Source: Mediterraneibacter glycyrrhizinilyticus (GTDB lineage: Bacteria; Bacillota; Clostridia; Lachnospirales; Lachnospiraceae). From it: a stretch of DNA of 38,865 nucleotides. The stretch lies in NCBI RefSeq assembly GCF_016902345.1, contig NZ_JACJLR010000033.1:1-38865 (forward strand). Reading direction: 5' to 3'. Positions 31,519 to 38,865 of this stretch are shown one piece after another; within the stretch, counting starts at the first letter, position 1, and each line of letters begins with the position of its first letter. The notes under the pieces were generated by a model. That model did no database searches. It saw nothing but the letters and a program-made list of their open reading frames with translations, and was not told the DNA's origin. Made by a program: the position numbers and the translations under genes.

Positions 31519-32793
31519 TTATTTCTCCCGTATCTTTTTCAGCGCCGTTGTAAATTTGATCGGATTTCCATACATCAGTGTTCCGAACCGGAAGATCTTT
31601 GCCGCAAGGACTCCCGCCCCCACGCAGAATACTGCGAGCAGGACTCCAGATACAATGATCTCCCACATCTCCACGCTTCCCATGGCAACCCGGATCAGCA
31701 TCCCGTTGCTGGATGTGAACGGGATGAACGAAGCCACGCGCACCAGGATGCCGTTGCTGTCATTCAGTCCGAAGATTGCAATGAAAAACGAAATAATGTA
31801 AAGCATGAGCACCGGCGCGGAAGCCTTGCTGATATCCTCTGTCTTTGATACCAGAGCGCCGAGCATACCGAAGCAGAAGGCATAAAGCAGATATCCCATC
31901 ATACCAAATACTGCAAAGGCGATCCACACCGGCACCGGGATATCAAACAGACTGTCAAGCAGTCCGCCCCAGCTCTCCCGGAATATCTGATATGCTCCCA
32001 CAGCGCTTCCCAGGATCAGTGCACACTGGATCAGACCGGCAATGGCGCCGGCAAGCACCTTTCCGAAGATCAGGCTGTTGCTGTCAACACTCGTGACAAG
32101 GATCTCGATCGCCCGGTTGCTCTTTTCGGAAGTCACTGAAGTTGCGATCATCTGTCCATAGAAGATCAGCAGGAAATACAGCACCATGATCAGCATATAG
32201 GTATATGCATAGCTTCCTGCGCTGTCTTTTCCCAGAATCTGCATCTCGGACTCCGGCTGGATCTGATACAGAGCCTCTATCTCAGCGGCATCGATTCCCT
32301 GTTCCGCCAGTACCTGTGAGCGGTAGGACGCTGCCGCAGCCTGGGAGAATGCTGTCTGCAGAGAATCTGACATGGACCGGTTTTCTACCACATATGTATA
32401 GTGAAGAAGATCCTCCACGATAAATCCCGCCTCTGCATTTCCGTTATTCACCGCGTCTTCCACCTGATCTTCGCCCGAACACTCCAGCCAACGGATTTCC
32501 ATACCCATCAATGCACTAAAAGACGACAGATCCACAATGCTTCCGTTTTTGTCGAACAATGCCACTGTCTCCTGCTCAGAGACATCTTCATCGACACCGA
32601 CCGTGCTTTCGCTCTCAGATGCAGCATACTCTGTCTCAGCCCCGCCGCTTCCGGAATCTCTTCCCATCAGGATACCGGGAACCGCAATGATGCCGACTGC
32701 CAATACGATCAGGAGGATCGTTGTCAGCAGGAAACTCTTATTCTTAAAATAGTTGTTCAGTTCAAATTTTAATACCGTAAGAAACTGTCTCAT
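31519..32793 (-). CDS. ABC-2 type transporter permease (NatB-like)
   Basis: A 424-residue membrane protein. The N-terminal FELNNYFKNKSFLLTTILLI helix is followed by an extracytoplasmic region of about 140 residues (rich in acidic residues, ending near YVVENRSMSDS). Five or six C-terminal helices contain the ABC-2 motif YGQMIATSVTSEKSNRAIEI and LVSKTEDISKASAPVLMLYI. The layout matches NatB of Bacillus and related sodium or drug exporters. Its start overlaps the ATPase stop by 4 nt (ATGA). It is last in the operon and followed by a strong terminator. Confidence 0.92.
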   Translation of the reverse strand: MRQFLTVLKFELNNYFKNKSFLLTTILLIVLAVGIIAVPGILMGRDSGSGGAETEYAASESESTVGVDEDVSEQETVALFDKNGSIVDLSSFSALMGMEIRWLECSGEDQVEDAVNNGNAEAGFIVEDLLHYTYVVENRSMSDSLQTAFSQAAAASYRSQVLAEQGIDAAEIEALYQIQPESEMQILGKDSAGSYAYTYMLIMVLYFLLIFYGQMIATSVTSEKSNRAIEILVTSVDSNSLIFGKVLAGAIAGLIQCALILGSAVGAYQIFRESWGGLLDSLFDIPVPVWIAFAVFGMMGYLLYAFCFGMLGALVSKTEDISKASAPVLMLYIISFFIAIFGLNDSNGILVRVASFIPFTSSNGMLIRVAMGSVEMWEIIVSGVLLAVFCVGAGVLAAKIFRFGTLMYGNPIKFTTALKKIREK

Positions 32794-33704
32794 GCCTGAT
32801 CACCTGCCTTTTCCACAAAGATCTCCGTCAGAGACGGCTCATAGTTCCCGAATTCCTCGGGGACCAGATTTCTATCCAGCAGTTCTTTCAGCAGGAGTTT
32901 TCTTGTGCATCCCTCTTTCATCTCTGCGATCACCTGATCTTTCCGGCTTCCGACGACGCGCAGCAGATCACCCGCATAATCTCTGAGGATCTGCGCCGGT
33001 TCCTGGTATTCTTCTCCCAGTCCGATCACCAGCCTGTTATGTCCGTATTCACGCTTGATCTTTCCCAGATCTCCCGACAGTACGATGTCTCCGTGATTGA
33101 TCAGCACGATGTCCTCACAGAATTCTTCCACATAACTCATCTGATGACTGGAGAAGATCACAAGCTTCCCGGCTTCGATCTGCTCCTGGATCACATCTTT
33201 AAGGATCTGTGAATTCACAGGATCGAGTCCGCTGAAGGGCTCATCCAGGATCACCAGATCCGGATCACAAACGAGAGTCTGCGCCAGCTGTACTTTCTGC
33301 TGATTTCCTTTGGAAAGGGTCTCCAGTTTTCTCTGCGCGTACTCTTCCACTCCAAGGCGTTTCAGCCATCGCATGGACTGTTCTTTTGCATCGGCATGAC
33401 TGCTCCCCCGAAGCTGTGCCAGATAGATCAGCTGCTCCTGTACGCCTTTCTTCGGGTAAAGCCCTCTCTCCTCCGGCAGATAACCTATCCGGAACTTTTT
33501 CGGATGAAACGGTCTGCCGTCTACTGTGACTGTTCCGGAATCAGCGCGGAAGACGTCCATCAGGATACGGATCGTGGTCGTTTTCCCGGCTCCGTTTCTT
33601 CCAAGAAGCCCCAGCGCTTTCCCACTTTCAATGGGAAAAGAGATCCCGTGGAGTATTTCTTTATCTCCAAAACTTTTTTTCAGGTCTTTCACTTCCAGTT
33701 TCAT
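32790..33704 (-). CDS. ABC transporter ATP-binding protein (NatA-like)
   Basis: A 304-residue ATPase. Walker A is LGRNGAGKTTTIRI (residues about 35-48), the Q-loop region is GYLPEERGLYPK, the signature LSKGNQQKVQLAQ is the NatA variant, Walker B is LVILDEPFSGLD, and the switch is FSSHQ. A C-terminal extension of about 90 residues (TRKLLLKELLDRNLVPEEFG, then LTEIFVEK) is typical of the NatA/CcmA-type subfamily. It energises export by the coupled permease. It is preceded by GGAG with a longish gap. A GTATTAATAC palindrome lies upstream and might be a regulator site. Confidence 0.94.
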   Translation of the reverse strand: MKLEVKDLKKSFGDKEILHGISFPIESGKALGLLGRNGAGKTTTIRILMDVFRADSGTVTVDGRPFHPKKFRIGYLPEERGLYPKKGVQEQLIYLAQLRGSSHADAKEQSMRWLKRLGVEEYAQRKLETLSKGNQQKVQLAQTLVCDPDLVILDEPFSGLDPVNSQILKDVIQEQIEAGKLVIFSSHQMSYVEEFCEDIVLINHGDIVLSGDLGKIKREYGHNRLVIGLGEEYQEPAQILRDYAGDLLRVVGSRKDQVIAEMKEGCTRKLLLKELLDRNLVPEEFGNYEPSLTEIFVEKAGDQA

Positions 33705-33786
33705 AAGTTTTTTCTCACTCCTTTGCAGATATGATTCTCATGAGGTTCCTCTCATTGTATTAATACTATCATACAGTTAACGAAAA

Positions 33787-33819
33787 GAGAAGAGAAAAAT
33801 TCTTAATTTTTCTCTTCTT
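33787..33819. terminator. Terminator-like hairpin after the TrmH-type gene
   Basis: AAGAGAAAAATT and AATTTTTCTCTT pair around a 3-nt loop; both strands give an A/T-rich stem with trailing T. It lies 10 bp after the methyltransferase stop. Confidence 0.5.
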
Positions 33820-33827
33820 AAGATCCG

Positions 33828-34658
33828 TTATTCTCTTCTCCCCAGCTCCCAGAATGCCACGGCGCTCGCCGCAGCCACGTTCAGGGAATCCACTCCGTGC
33901 AGCATGGGTATCTTCACTGTGTGATCACTCGATCTGATCGTCTCCTCAGAAAGACCGTCTCCCTCTGTTCCCAGGATGACAGCCAGCCTTTTCTCCCTTT
34001 TCAGGGTATCATCACAGATATCTGTGGATTCATCCCGAAGTGCCATTGCTGTCGTCTTAAAACCAAGCGATGAAAAAAACTTCATCCCCTCCTGCGGCCA
34101 GATCCCTGTCTCCGCTTCATCTAGTATCGTCCATGGGATCTGGAACACGGTTCCCATACTGACCCGGACAGCCCGGCGGTACAGCGGATCACTGCATCCC
34201 GGCGTCAGGATCACAGCATCCATGCCGAGCGCCGCCGCAGAGCGGATGATCGCACCTACATTTGTAGGGTTCATGACATTTTCAAGGATCACGATGCGCT
34301 CCGCGCTCTGACAGATCTCCTCCACTGGTAAAAGCGGTTTTCTGCGCATGGCGCAGAGCATCCCCCGTGTCAGCTTAAATCCGGTCAGCTGTATCAGCAC
34401 ATCCTCTTCGGCAGTATAGACCGGGATATCGCCGCAGCGCGCGAGGAGTGTTTCTGCTTCTCCGTCCATATGGCGTTTCTCTGCCAGAAATGACACCGGC
34501 TCATATCCCGCATCCAGCGCCCGCCCGATCACTTTCGGGCTCTCCGCGATGAAGAGTCCTTTTTCAGGGCAGTCTCTGTTAAGGAGCTGCGCTTCCGTGA
34601 GCCGGGCATAGATGTCCAGTTCCGGCGCATTAAAATCTGTTATCTCTCTTACAACCAT
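33828..34658 (-). CDS. TrmH/SpoU-family RNA 2'-O-methyltransferase
   Basis: A 276-residue protein. The N-terminal substrate-binding part has FIAESPKVIGRALDAGYEP, the L30e-like region. The SPOUT knot follows with motif 1 NPTNVGAIIRSAAALGMDAV (N and R catalytic), motif 2 LAVILGTEGDGLS, and motif 3 IPMLHGVDSLNVAAASAVAF. These form the deep trefoil knot that binds S-adenosylmethionine and methylates ribose in rRNA or tRNA. The exact target is not deducible. It follows the P-type ATPase by 19 bp, so the two probably share a transcript. Confidence 0.93.
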   Translation of the reverse strand: MVVREITDFNAPELDIYARLTEAQLLNRDCPEKGLFIAESPKVIGRALDAGYEPVSFLAEKRHMDGEAETLLARCGDIPVYTAEEDVLIQLTGFKLTRGMLCAMRRKPLLPVEEICQSAERIVILENVMNPTNVGAIIRSAAALGMDAVILTPGCSDPLYRRAVRVSMGTVFQIPWTILDEAETGIWPQEGMKFFSSLGFKTTAMALRDESTDICDDTLKREKRLAVILGTEGDGLSEETIRSSDHTVKIPMLHGVDSLNVAAASAVAFWELGRRE

Positions 34659-34677
34659 CTTTCTACTTTCTTCCTGA

Positions 34678-37119
34678 TCATATACGGATCTTTTGTCCGT
34701 CCATTTTCTCTTTCAATTTTACATACAGAGCCCTGATCTTCTCCACCAAAAGAGTCAGATACCTCAGTACGGGCTCCGTCGCGATAGCGAACACGACAAA
34801 CAGCATCACGCATTCTGTGGTCATTCCTGTGATCGCAAAAAGGTCGTTCAGGAAGATACTGCAGAAAAGAAGTCCTGCGATACATCCGATCAGAATGGCT
34901 GCACGGATCTTGTTCATCGGCGCACTGATCTTATACAGGATCATAAATCCGACGATCGCAAGCAGCATCGTGGCTGCTGTGGAAATATCCACAGAATCCA
35001 CTCCAAAGGTCCTTCCGAAGATGACCATGGCCGCAACCACTGCCGCGTCGGTGATCGCTGCAGGAAGCGCCTTCAGGAATACATTGGTCAGGAAGTGGCC
35101 TTTGATGATATTTTTGTTCGGCTCCATCGCCAGGAAGAATGCCGGGATCCCGATGGTAAACATACTGATCAGCGAGATCTGCGACGGTTCCAGTGGATAG
35201 GAGAACATAAATACCAGCGAGATCAGACTGAGCAGGAAGGAAAAAATGTTCTTTACAAGGAACAGGCTCGCAGAGCGCTGGATATTATTTACCACACGCC
35301 GCCCTTCCAGCACAACTTGCGGCATACAGGAAAAATCCGACTCCAGCAGGACAAGCTGGGATGCCTGCGCCGCCGCCTCGCTTCCTGACGCCATGGCAAT
35401 GCTGCAGTCCGCGTCTTTCAGGGCAAGGACATCATTGACGCCGTCTCCCGTCATGGCCACTGTCCGGCCTGCTTCCTTCAGGATCCGGACAAATTCCCGT
35501 TTCTGGTTCGGAGTCACCCGACCGAACACTGTATTCTCAAGCAGCGCCTTCTGCATCTGTACCGGAGATTTAAGCTCCGATGCATCCACATACTTGTCCG
35601 CATTCTTGATCCCGGCCTGGCGGGCCACCTTGGATACAGTCACAGGATTGTCTCCGGAGATCACCTTCACCTCTACGCCCTGCTCTGCAAAATACTGGAA
35701 TGTCTCTTTCGCCGCCTCCCGGATCGGGTTTGCGAGAAGAACATAAGCGAGCGGAGTCACTGGCTTTTCCAGAGGTTTTCCGCTGATCTCACCGTCATAT
35801 ATCCCGAACACAAGGACTCTCGCCCCTGTGGAGGCATGCTCTGTGATCGCCTCGGCGTGTTCCTCATACTTCTCTTTCAGAACAAACTCCGGCGCGCCCA
35901 GCACATAAGTTACGTCCTCAAAAGTAACGCTGCTGTATTTTGTAGCGGAAGAAAATCCGGTCTTTGACACCGGCTTCTTTCCCGAACCCTTCGTAAAATG
36001 TTCCTTGATCGCCGCCATGGTGATGTTATCTCTCGTCATCACCGCAGCGAAATCGCTTACCAGGACATCAAGAGGCTCCATCTCATCCGGGTCATATTCC
36101 TCCGTCGGGATCACTCCCTGGACTTTCATCGTATTCTCTGTGATCGTTCCCGTCTTGTCCACACACAGCACATCAACTCTCGCCAGCGTCTCAATGCATC
36201 TCATATCGTGCAGCAGGACTTTTTTCTGAGCCAGCCGGATGGAACTGACAGCCAGAGCCACGCTCGCCAGCAGATAAAGCCCCTCCGGGATCATCCCGAT
36301 CACGGCTGCGATCATGGATGTAACGCTGTCGCGGAAACCGTCATGCTGGATAAAGAACGCCTGGGAGAAAAGGATCAGACCGATCGGGATGATCGCTACG
36401 CCGACGCATTTTACCAGCTTGTCCAGGGACCGGATCATCTCCGAGCGCTCCCCTTCCTTCATTTCTTTTGCCTGCAGGGTCAGCTTGGAGATATAGGAAT
36501 CTTCACCCACTTTATCCAGCCTGGCATGGCACTGTCCGGATACGATAAAGCTTCCTGACATCAGCTTCGCGCCTTTGCGCTTCGTGATCTCATCTGCCTC
36601 TCCTGTCAGAAGAGATTCGTTGACCTGGACCTCTCCTGCGCAGACTTCCGCGTCAGCGCAGACCTGGCTTCCCGCCTTGAATATCACGATATCATCAATC
36701 ACCAGGTCTTCCGCATCCACCACATGCTTCTTTCCGTCGCGCACCACTGTAGCACGGGGAGCGTTGAGCATGGTCAGATTGTCAAGCACCTGCTTTGCCC
36801 TTACTTCCTGTATGATACCGATCAGTGTATTGGCGATAATGACAGGCAGGAACGTCAGATCCCGGAACGATCCGACAATACACAGCAGCACCGCGAGCAC
36901 TGCAAAGATCAGGTTAAAATAGGTAAACACATTCTCTCTTACGATATCCTGCGTTGTCTTTGACGGGGGTTCCACTGCACGGTTCGTCCATCCGTGCAGA
37001 CGATGTTCCTGCACCTGCTGAGAGGTCAGTCCTGTACGGTAGTCCGGACGGTATCTGGTCGTCGGTATCCTTCTGTCTTTCTTTTCCTCAACTGCCTGAT
37101 GTCTTCTTCTCTTTGGCAT
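34678..37119 (-). CDS. P-type cation-translocating ATPase (CtpE-like)
   Basis: A membrane pump of 813 residues from MPKRRRHQAVEEKKDRRIPT. That ATG has an AAGG site; a further in-frame ATG lies at 37143, and an in-frame GTG at 37188 falls inside the ftsH terminator hairpin. Motifs: actuator LTGEADEIT (TGEA for TGES), helix-4 GMIPEGLYLL, the phosphorylated aspartate in VDVLCVDKTGTITEN (near residue 320), and the hinge MTGDGVNDVLALKDADCSIA. PEGL and the N-terminal NLIFAVLAVLLCIVGSFRDL resemble CtpE-type pumps, where calcium transport has been reported; ion specificity here is inference. Ten hydrophobic helices. Located between ftsH and the RNA methyltransferase. Confidence 0.92.
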   Translation of the reverse strand: MPKRRRHQAVEEKKDRRIPTTRYRPDYRTGLTSQQVQEHRLHGWTNRAVEPPSKTTQDIVRENVFTYFNLIFAVLAVLLCIVGSFRDLTFLPVIIANTLIGIIQEVRAKQVLDNLTMLNAPRATVVRDGKKHVVDAEDLVIDDIVIFKAGSQVCADAEVCAGEVQVNESLLTGEADEITKRKGAKLMSGSFIVSGQCHARLDKVGEDSYISKLTLQAKEMKEGERSEMIRSLDKLVKCVGVAIIPIGLILFSQAFFIQHDGFRDSVTSMIAAVIGMIPEGLYLLASVALAVSSIRLAQKKVLLHDMRCIETLARVDVLCVDKTGTITENTMKVQGVIPTEEYDPDEMEPLDVLVSDFAAVMTRDNITMAAIKEHFTKGSGKKPVSKTGFSSATKYSSVTFEDVTYVLGAPEFVLKEKYEEHAEAITEHASTGARVLVFGIYDGEISGKPLEKPVTPLAYVLLANPIREAAKETFQYFAEQGVEVKVISGDNPVTVSKVARQAGIKNADKYVDASELKSPVQMQKALLENTVFGRVTPNQKREFVRILKEAGRTVAMTGDGVNDVLALKDADCSIAMASGSEAAAQASQLVLLESDFSCMPQVVLEGRRVVNNIQRSASLFLVKNIFSFLLSLISLVFMFSYPLEPSQISLISMFTIGIPAFFLAMEPNKNIIKGHFLTNVFLKALPAAITDAAVVAAMVIFGRTFGVDSVDISTAATMLLAIVGFMILYKISAPMNKIRAAILIGCIAGLLFCSIFLNDLFAITGMTTECVMLFVVFAIATEPVLRYLTLLVEKIRALYVKLKEKMDGQKIRI

Positions 37120-37189
37120 ATAACTGAATATCCTTCCCTTCATTTCGCTGCTGTCATTTGCAGAGTGCTTCTCCTCAAATAATGACACT

Positions 37190-37212
37190 GCCCCGTGCTT
37201 TGTCCACGGGGC
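37190..37212 (-). terminator. Terminator of ftsH
   Basis: GCCCCGTG (37190-37197) and CACGGGGC (37205-37212) form a perfect GC-rich stem with a 7-nt loop. The minus-strand tail is only moderately T-rich (GTCATTATTTG). Confidence 0.6.
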
Positions 37213-37275
37213 TGTCCTGTTTTCGTCTTTATTCTATCATACTGAAGGAACTTTTCCAGTAACTTCATAAAATCT

Positions 37276-38757
37276 TTAGCTTTTCTCCTCCAAATATTCC
37301 TTTTTGTTGAGGATATACATAAACTCTTCTCCGGTGATCGTCTCTTTTTCATAGAGATATTTTGCCAGTTCGTGAAGCTTTCCTTTGTTGTCGCTCAGAA
37401 GCTTCATCGCCCTGTCATACGCCTCTTTTACAGTGGCAACGACCATATCGTCGATCGTGGAGGCAGTATCCGGAGAGCAGCTCAGGCTGCTGTCCCCGCC
37501 AAGATACGGGTTCACCTGTGTCTCAAGCGCGACCATACCGAAGCGGTCGCTCATCCCGAACCTTGTGATCATGGCGCGGGCGAGTTTTGTCGCCTGTTCA
37601 ATATCATTGGAGGCACCTGTCGTCACAGAATCAAAGATCAGTTCCTCCGCGCATCTTCCACCGGTCAAGGTCGCGATCTTGTTTTCGATTTCCTCCTTCG
37701 ACATCAGATTTCTCTCTTCTTCATCCACCTGCATGGTATATCCAAGAGCCCCGGATGTCCTGGGAATGATCGTGATCTTGGTGACAGGCGCCGAGTTGGT
37801 CTGCAGTGCAGCAACAAGCGCGTGTCCGATCTCATGGTAGGATACGATCAGCTTTTCCTTTGTGGAGAGCACTTTATTCTTCTTCTGATAGCCTGCGATG
37901 ACCACCTCTATACTCTCTTCCAGGTCAGCCTGCGTCACAAACTTACGGTTATCACGGACCGCACGCAGCGCAGCTTCATTCACCATATTGGCAAGCTCCG
38001 CCCCGGATGCACCGGACGCAGCCCGCGCGATGGCATTAAAGTCCACATCATCCGAAAGCTTTACTTTGCGGGCATGTACCCTGAGGATCTCCTCCCTGCC
38101 CTTCAGATCGGGAAGTTCCACCGGGATCCGGCGGTCGAAACGTCCCGGACGCAGCAGCGCCGGGTCCAGGCTGTCCGGACGGTTGGTCGCCGCCAGGATC
38201 ACGACACCTTTGGATGCGTCGAATCCGTCCATCTCTGTCAGGAGCTGGTTCAGGGTCTGCTCCCTCTCATCATTTCCGCTGTATCCCTGGCTGTCCCTTT
38301 TCTTGCCAATGGTATCAATCTCGTCAATAAAGACGATGCAGGGAGCTTTCTCATTTGCCTGCTTGAAAAGGTCACGCACTTTGGACGCGCCCATTCCCAC
38401 GAACATCTCCACAAACTCAGAACCTGAGATCGAGAAGAAAGGAACATTTGCTTCCCCTGCGACTGCCTTGGCGAGCAGTGTCTTTCCGGTTCCCGGAGGG
38501 CCTACAAGGAGAGCTCCTTTCGGGCAGACAGCGCCGATCTCCTGATACTTTCCCGGATTGTGGAGAAAATCCACGATCTCAGTCAGCAGTTCTTTTGCCT
38601 CGTCCTCTCCCGCCACGTCATTGAACGTGATCCCGGTCGTGGACTCCACATAGACTTTCGCATTGCTTTTCCCAAACTGCATGAACTGATTGCCGCCTCC
38701 GCCCATCTTCTTCATCATCTGCCGCGTGAGCAGCTGTCCCAGGCCCCAGAAAATCAG
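37276..38757 (-). pseudogene. ftsH: ATP-dependent zinc metalloprotease FtsH, interrupted at its 5' end
   Basis: The frame from the ATG at 38718 gives 480 residues with the AAA domain ([31 protein letters not shown], second region of homology [20 protein letters not shown]) and the protease domain (zinc motif HEIGHAL). FtsH normally starts about 110-180 residues earlier with two membrane helices. The frame runs on upstream as LIFWGLGQLLTRQMMKKMGG, the end of the second helix, but family sequence ends near 38757, and an in-frame TAA follows at 38800-38802. No ribosome binding site precedes 38718. The gene is therefore cut by an insertion or frameshift; a soluble fragment would lose membrane targeting. 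If a second FtsH exists elsewhere the loss may be tolerated. Confidence 0.8.
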
Positions 38758-38865
38758 GGTTCTTCCGCAAATATCCGTAAATCTAACATCCCCTGTACAT
38801 TAACTTTGCGGCTAATAAATCTTTATTACAGCGGCCATACATGGTACGCTTTACCATCTTCAACT
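38757..38865. mobile_element. Possible insertion-element end inside ftsH
   Basis: From 38757 the sequence begins GGGTTCTTCCGCAAATATCC and no longer encodes FtsH in any frame I can follow; there are stops in all minus frames within 110 bp. A short minus-strand frame with VEDGKAYHVWPL ends here. The GGGTTCTTCC start has the look of an ISL3-like terminal repeat, but the other end is outside the window. Alternatively it is a frameshifted, diverged ftsH 5' part. Confidence 0.35.

Noticed and set aside
37119-37188. GTG at 37188 as the start of the P-type ATPase
   Set aside because: It falls inside the ftsH terminator stem and has no ribosome binding site; the ATG at 37119 has one.
37372-38427. 351-codon plus-strand frame opposite ftsH
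   Set aside because: A shadow of the strongly conserved FtsH coding strand; no start signals and no protein-like pattern.

Overview
The window looks like chromosomal DNA from an anaerobic Firmicute of the Clostridia, most likely the Lachnospiraceae. The reasons are purine-rich AGGAGG-type ribosome binding sites almost everywhere, a TnpV remnant, an atypical clostridial FtsH, a SatD/DUF3307 pair, a DUF6236 protein, and a 33-residue peptide that I recall from that family. I do not name a genus. Both edges fall in or next to mobile-element ends: IS21-type terminal repeats on the left, and a break in ftsH on the right. The piece may therefore be a whole contig that stopped at repeats.

Bases 1-9520 form an AT-rich accessory block that reads as an antiviral defence island. 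From the left it holds a broken IS256-type transposase cut by an IS21-type end; a translationally coupled pair of a ComEC-like metallo-beta-lactamase-fold protein and a four-helix membrane protein (777-2623); a divergent lone AAA ATPase (2918-4243); an AbiD/AbiF (Abi_2) HEPN protein preceded by a consensus promoter and a structured RNA (4416-5427); a perfect 27-bp palindrome; a tnpV pseudogene; a 12-codon stump of a low-molecular-weight phosphatase gene; a 686-residue orphan FokI-like endonuclease with no methyltransferase beside it (6092-8152); and an AbiH protein (8442-9518).

From about 9600 onward the DNA becomes GC-richer and mostly housekeeping. It carries a NifX/His-Cys/SlyD fusion chaperone; a divergent iron alcohol dehydrogenase (frameshifted in an A7 tract) with aldehyde dehydrogenase; a WYL regulator; a 33-residue peptide gene; an uncharacterised 187-residue protein; a methyltransferase; an alpha/beta hydrolase; a MerR/GyrI-like regulator with its own 19-bp-spacer promoter; sbcCD; a satD-DUF3307 operon with an operator-like inverted repeat on its promoter; a decayed glycerophosphodiesterase; TraX; RecQ; a 2-hydroxyacid dehydrogenase; a DUF6236-MFS pair; a NatAB-type ABC exporter; a TrmH-type RNA methyltransferase; a CtpE-like P-type ATPase; and ftsH cut at its 5' end.

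The most unusual items are the FokI-like lone nuclease, the AbiF/RNA unit with the adjacent palindrome, the MBL/4TM pair, and the NifX-SlyD fusion. No rRNA, tRNA, CRISPR array or prophage module was seen.
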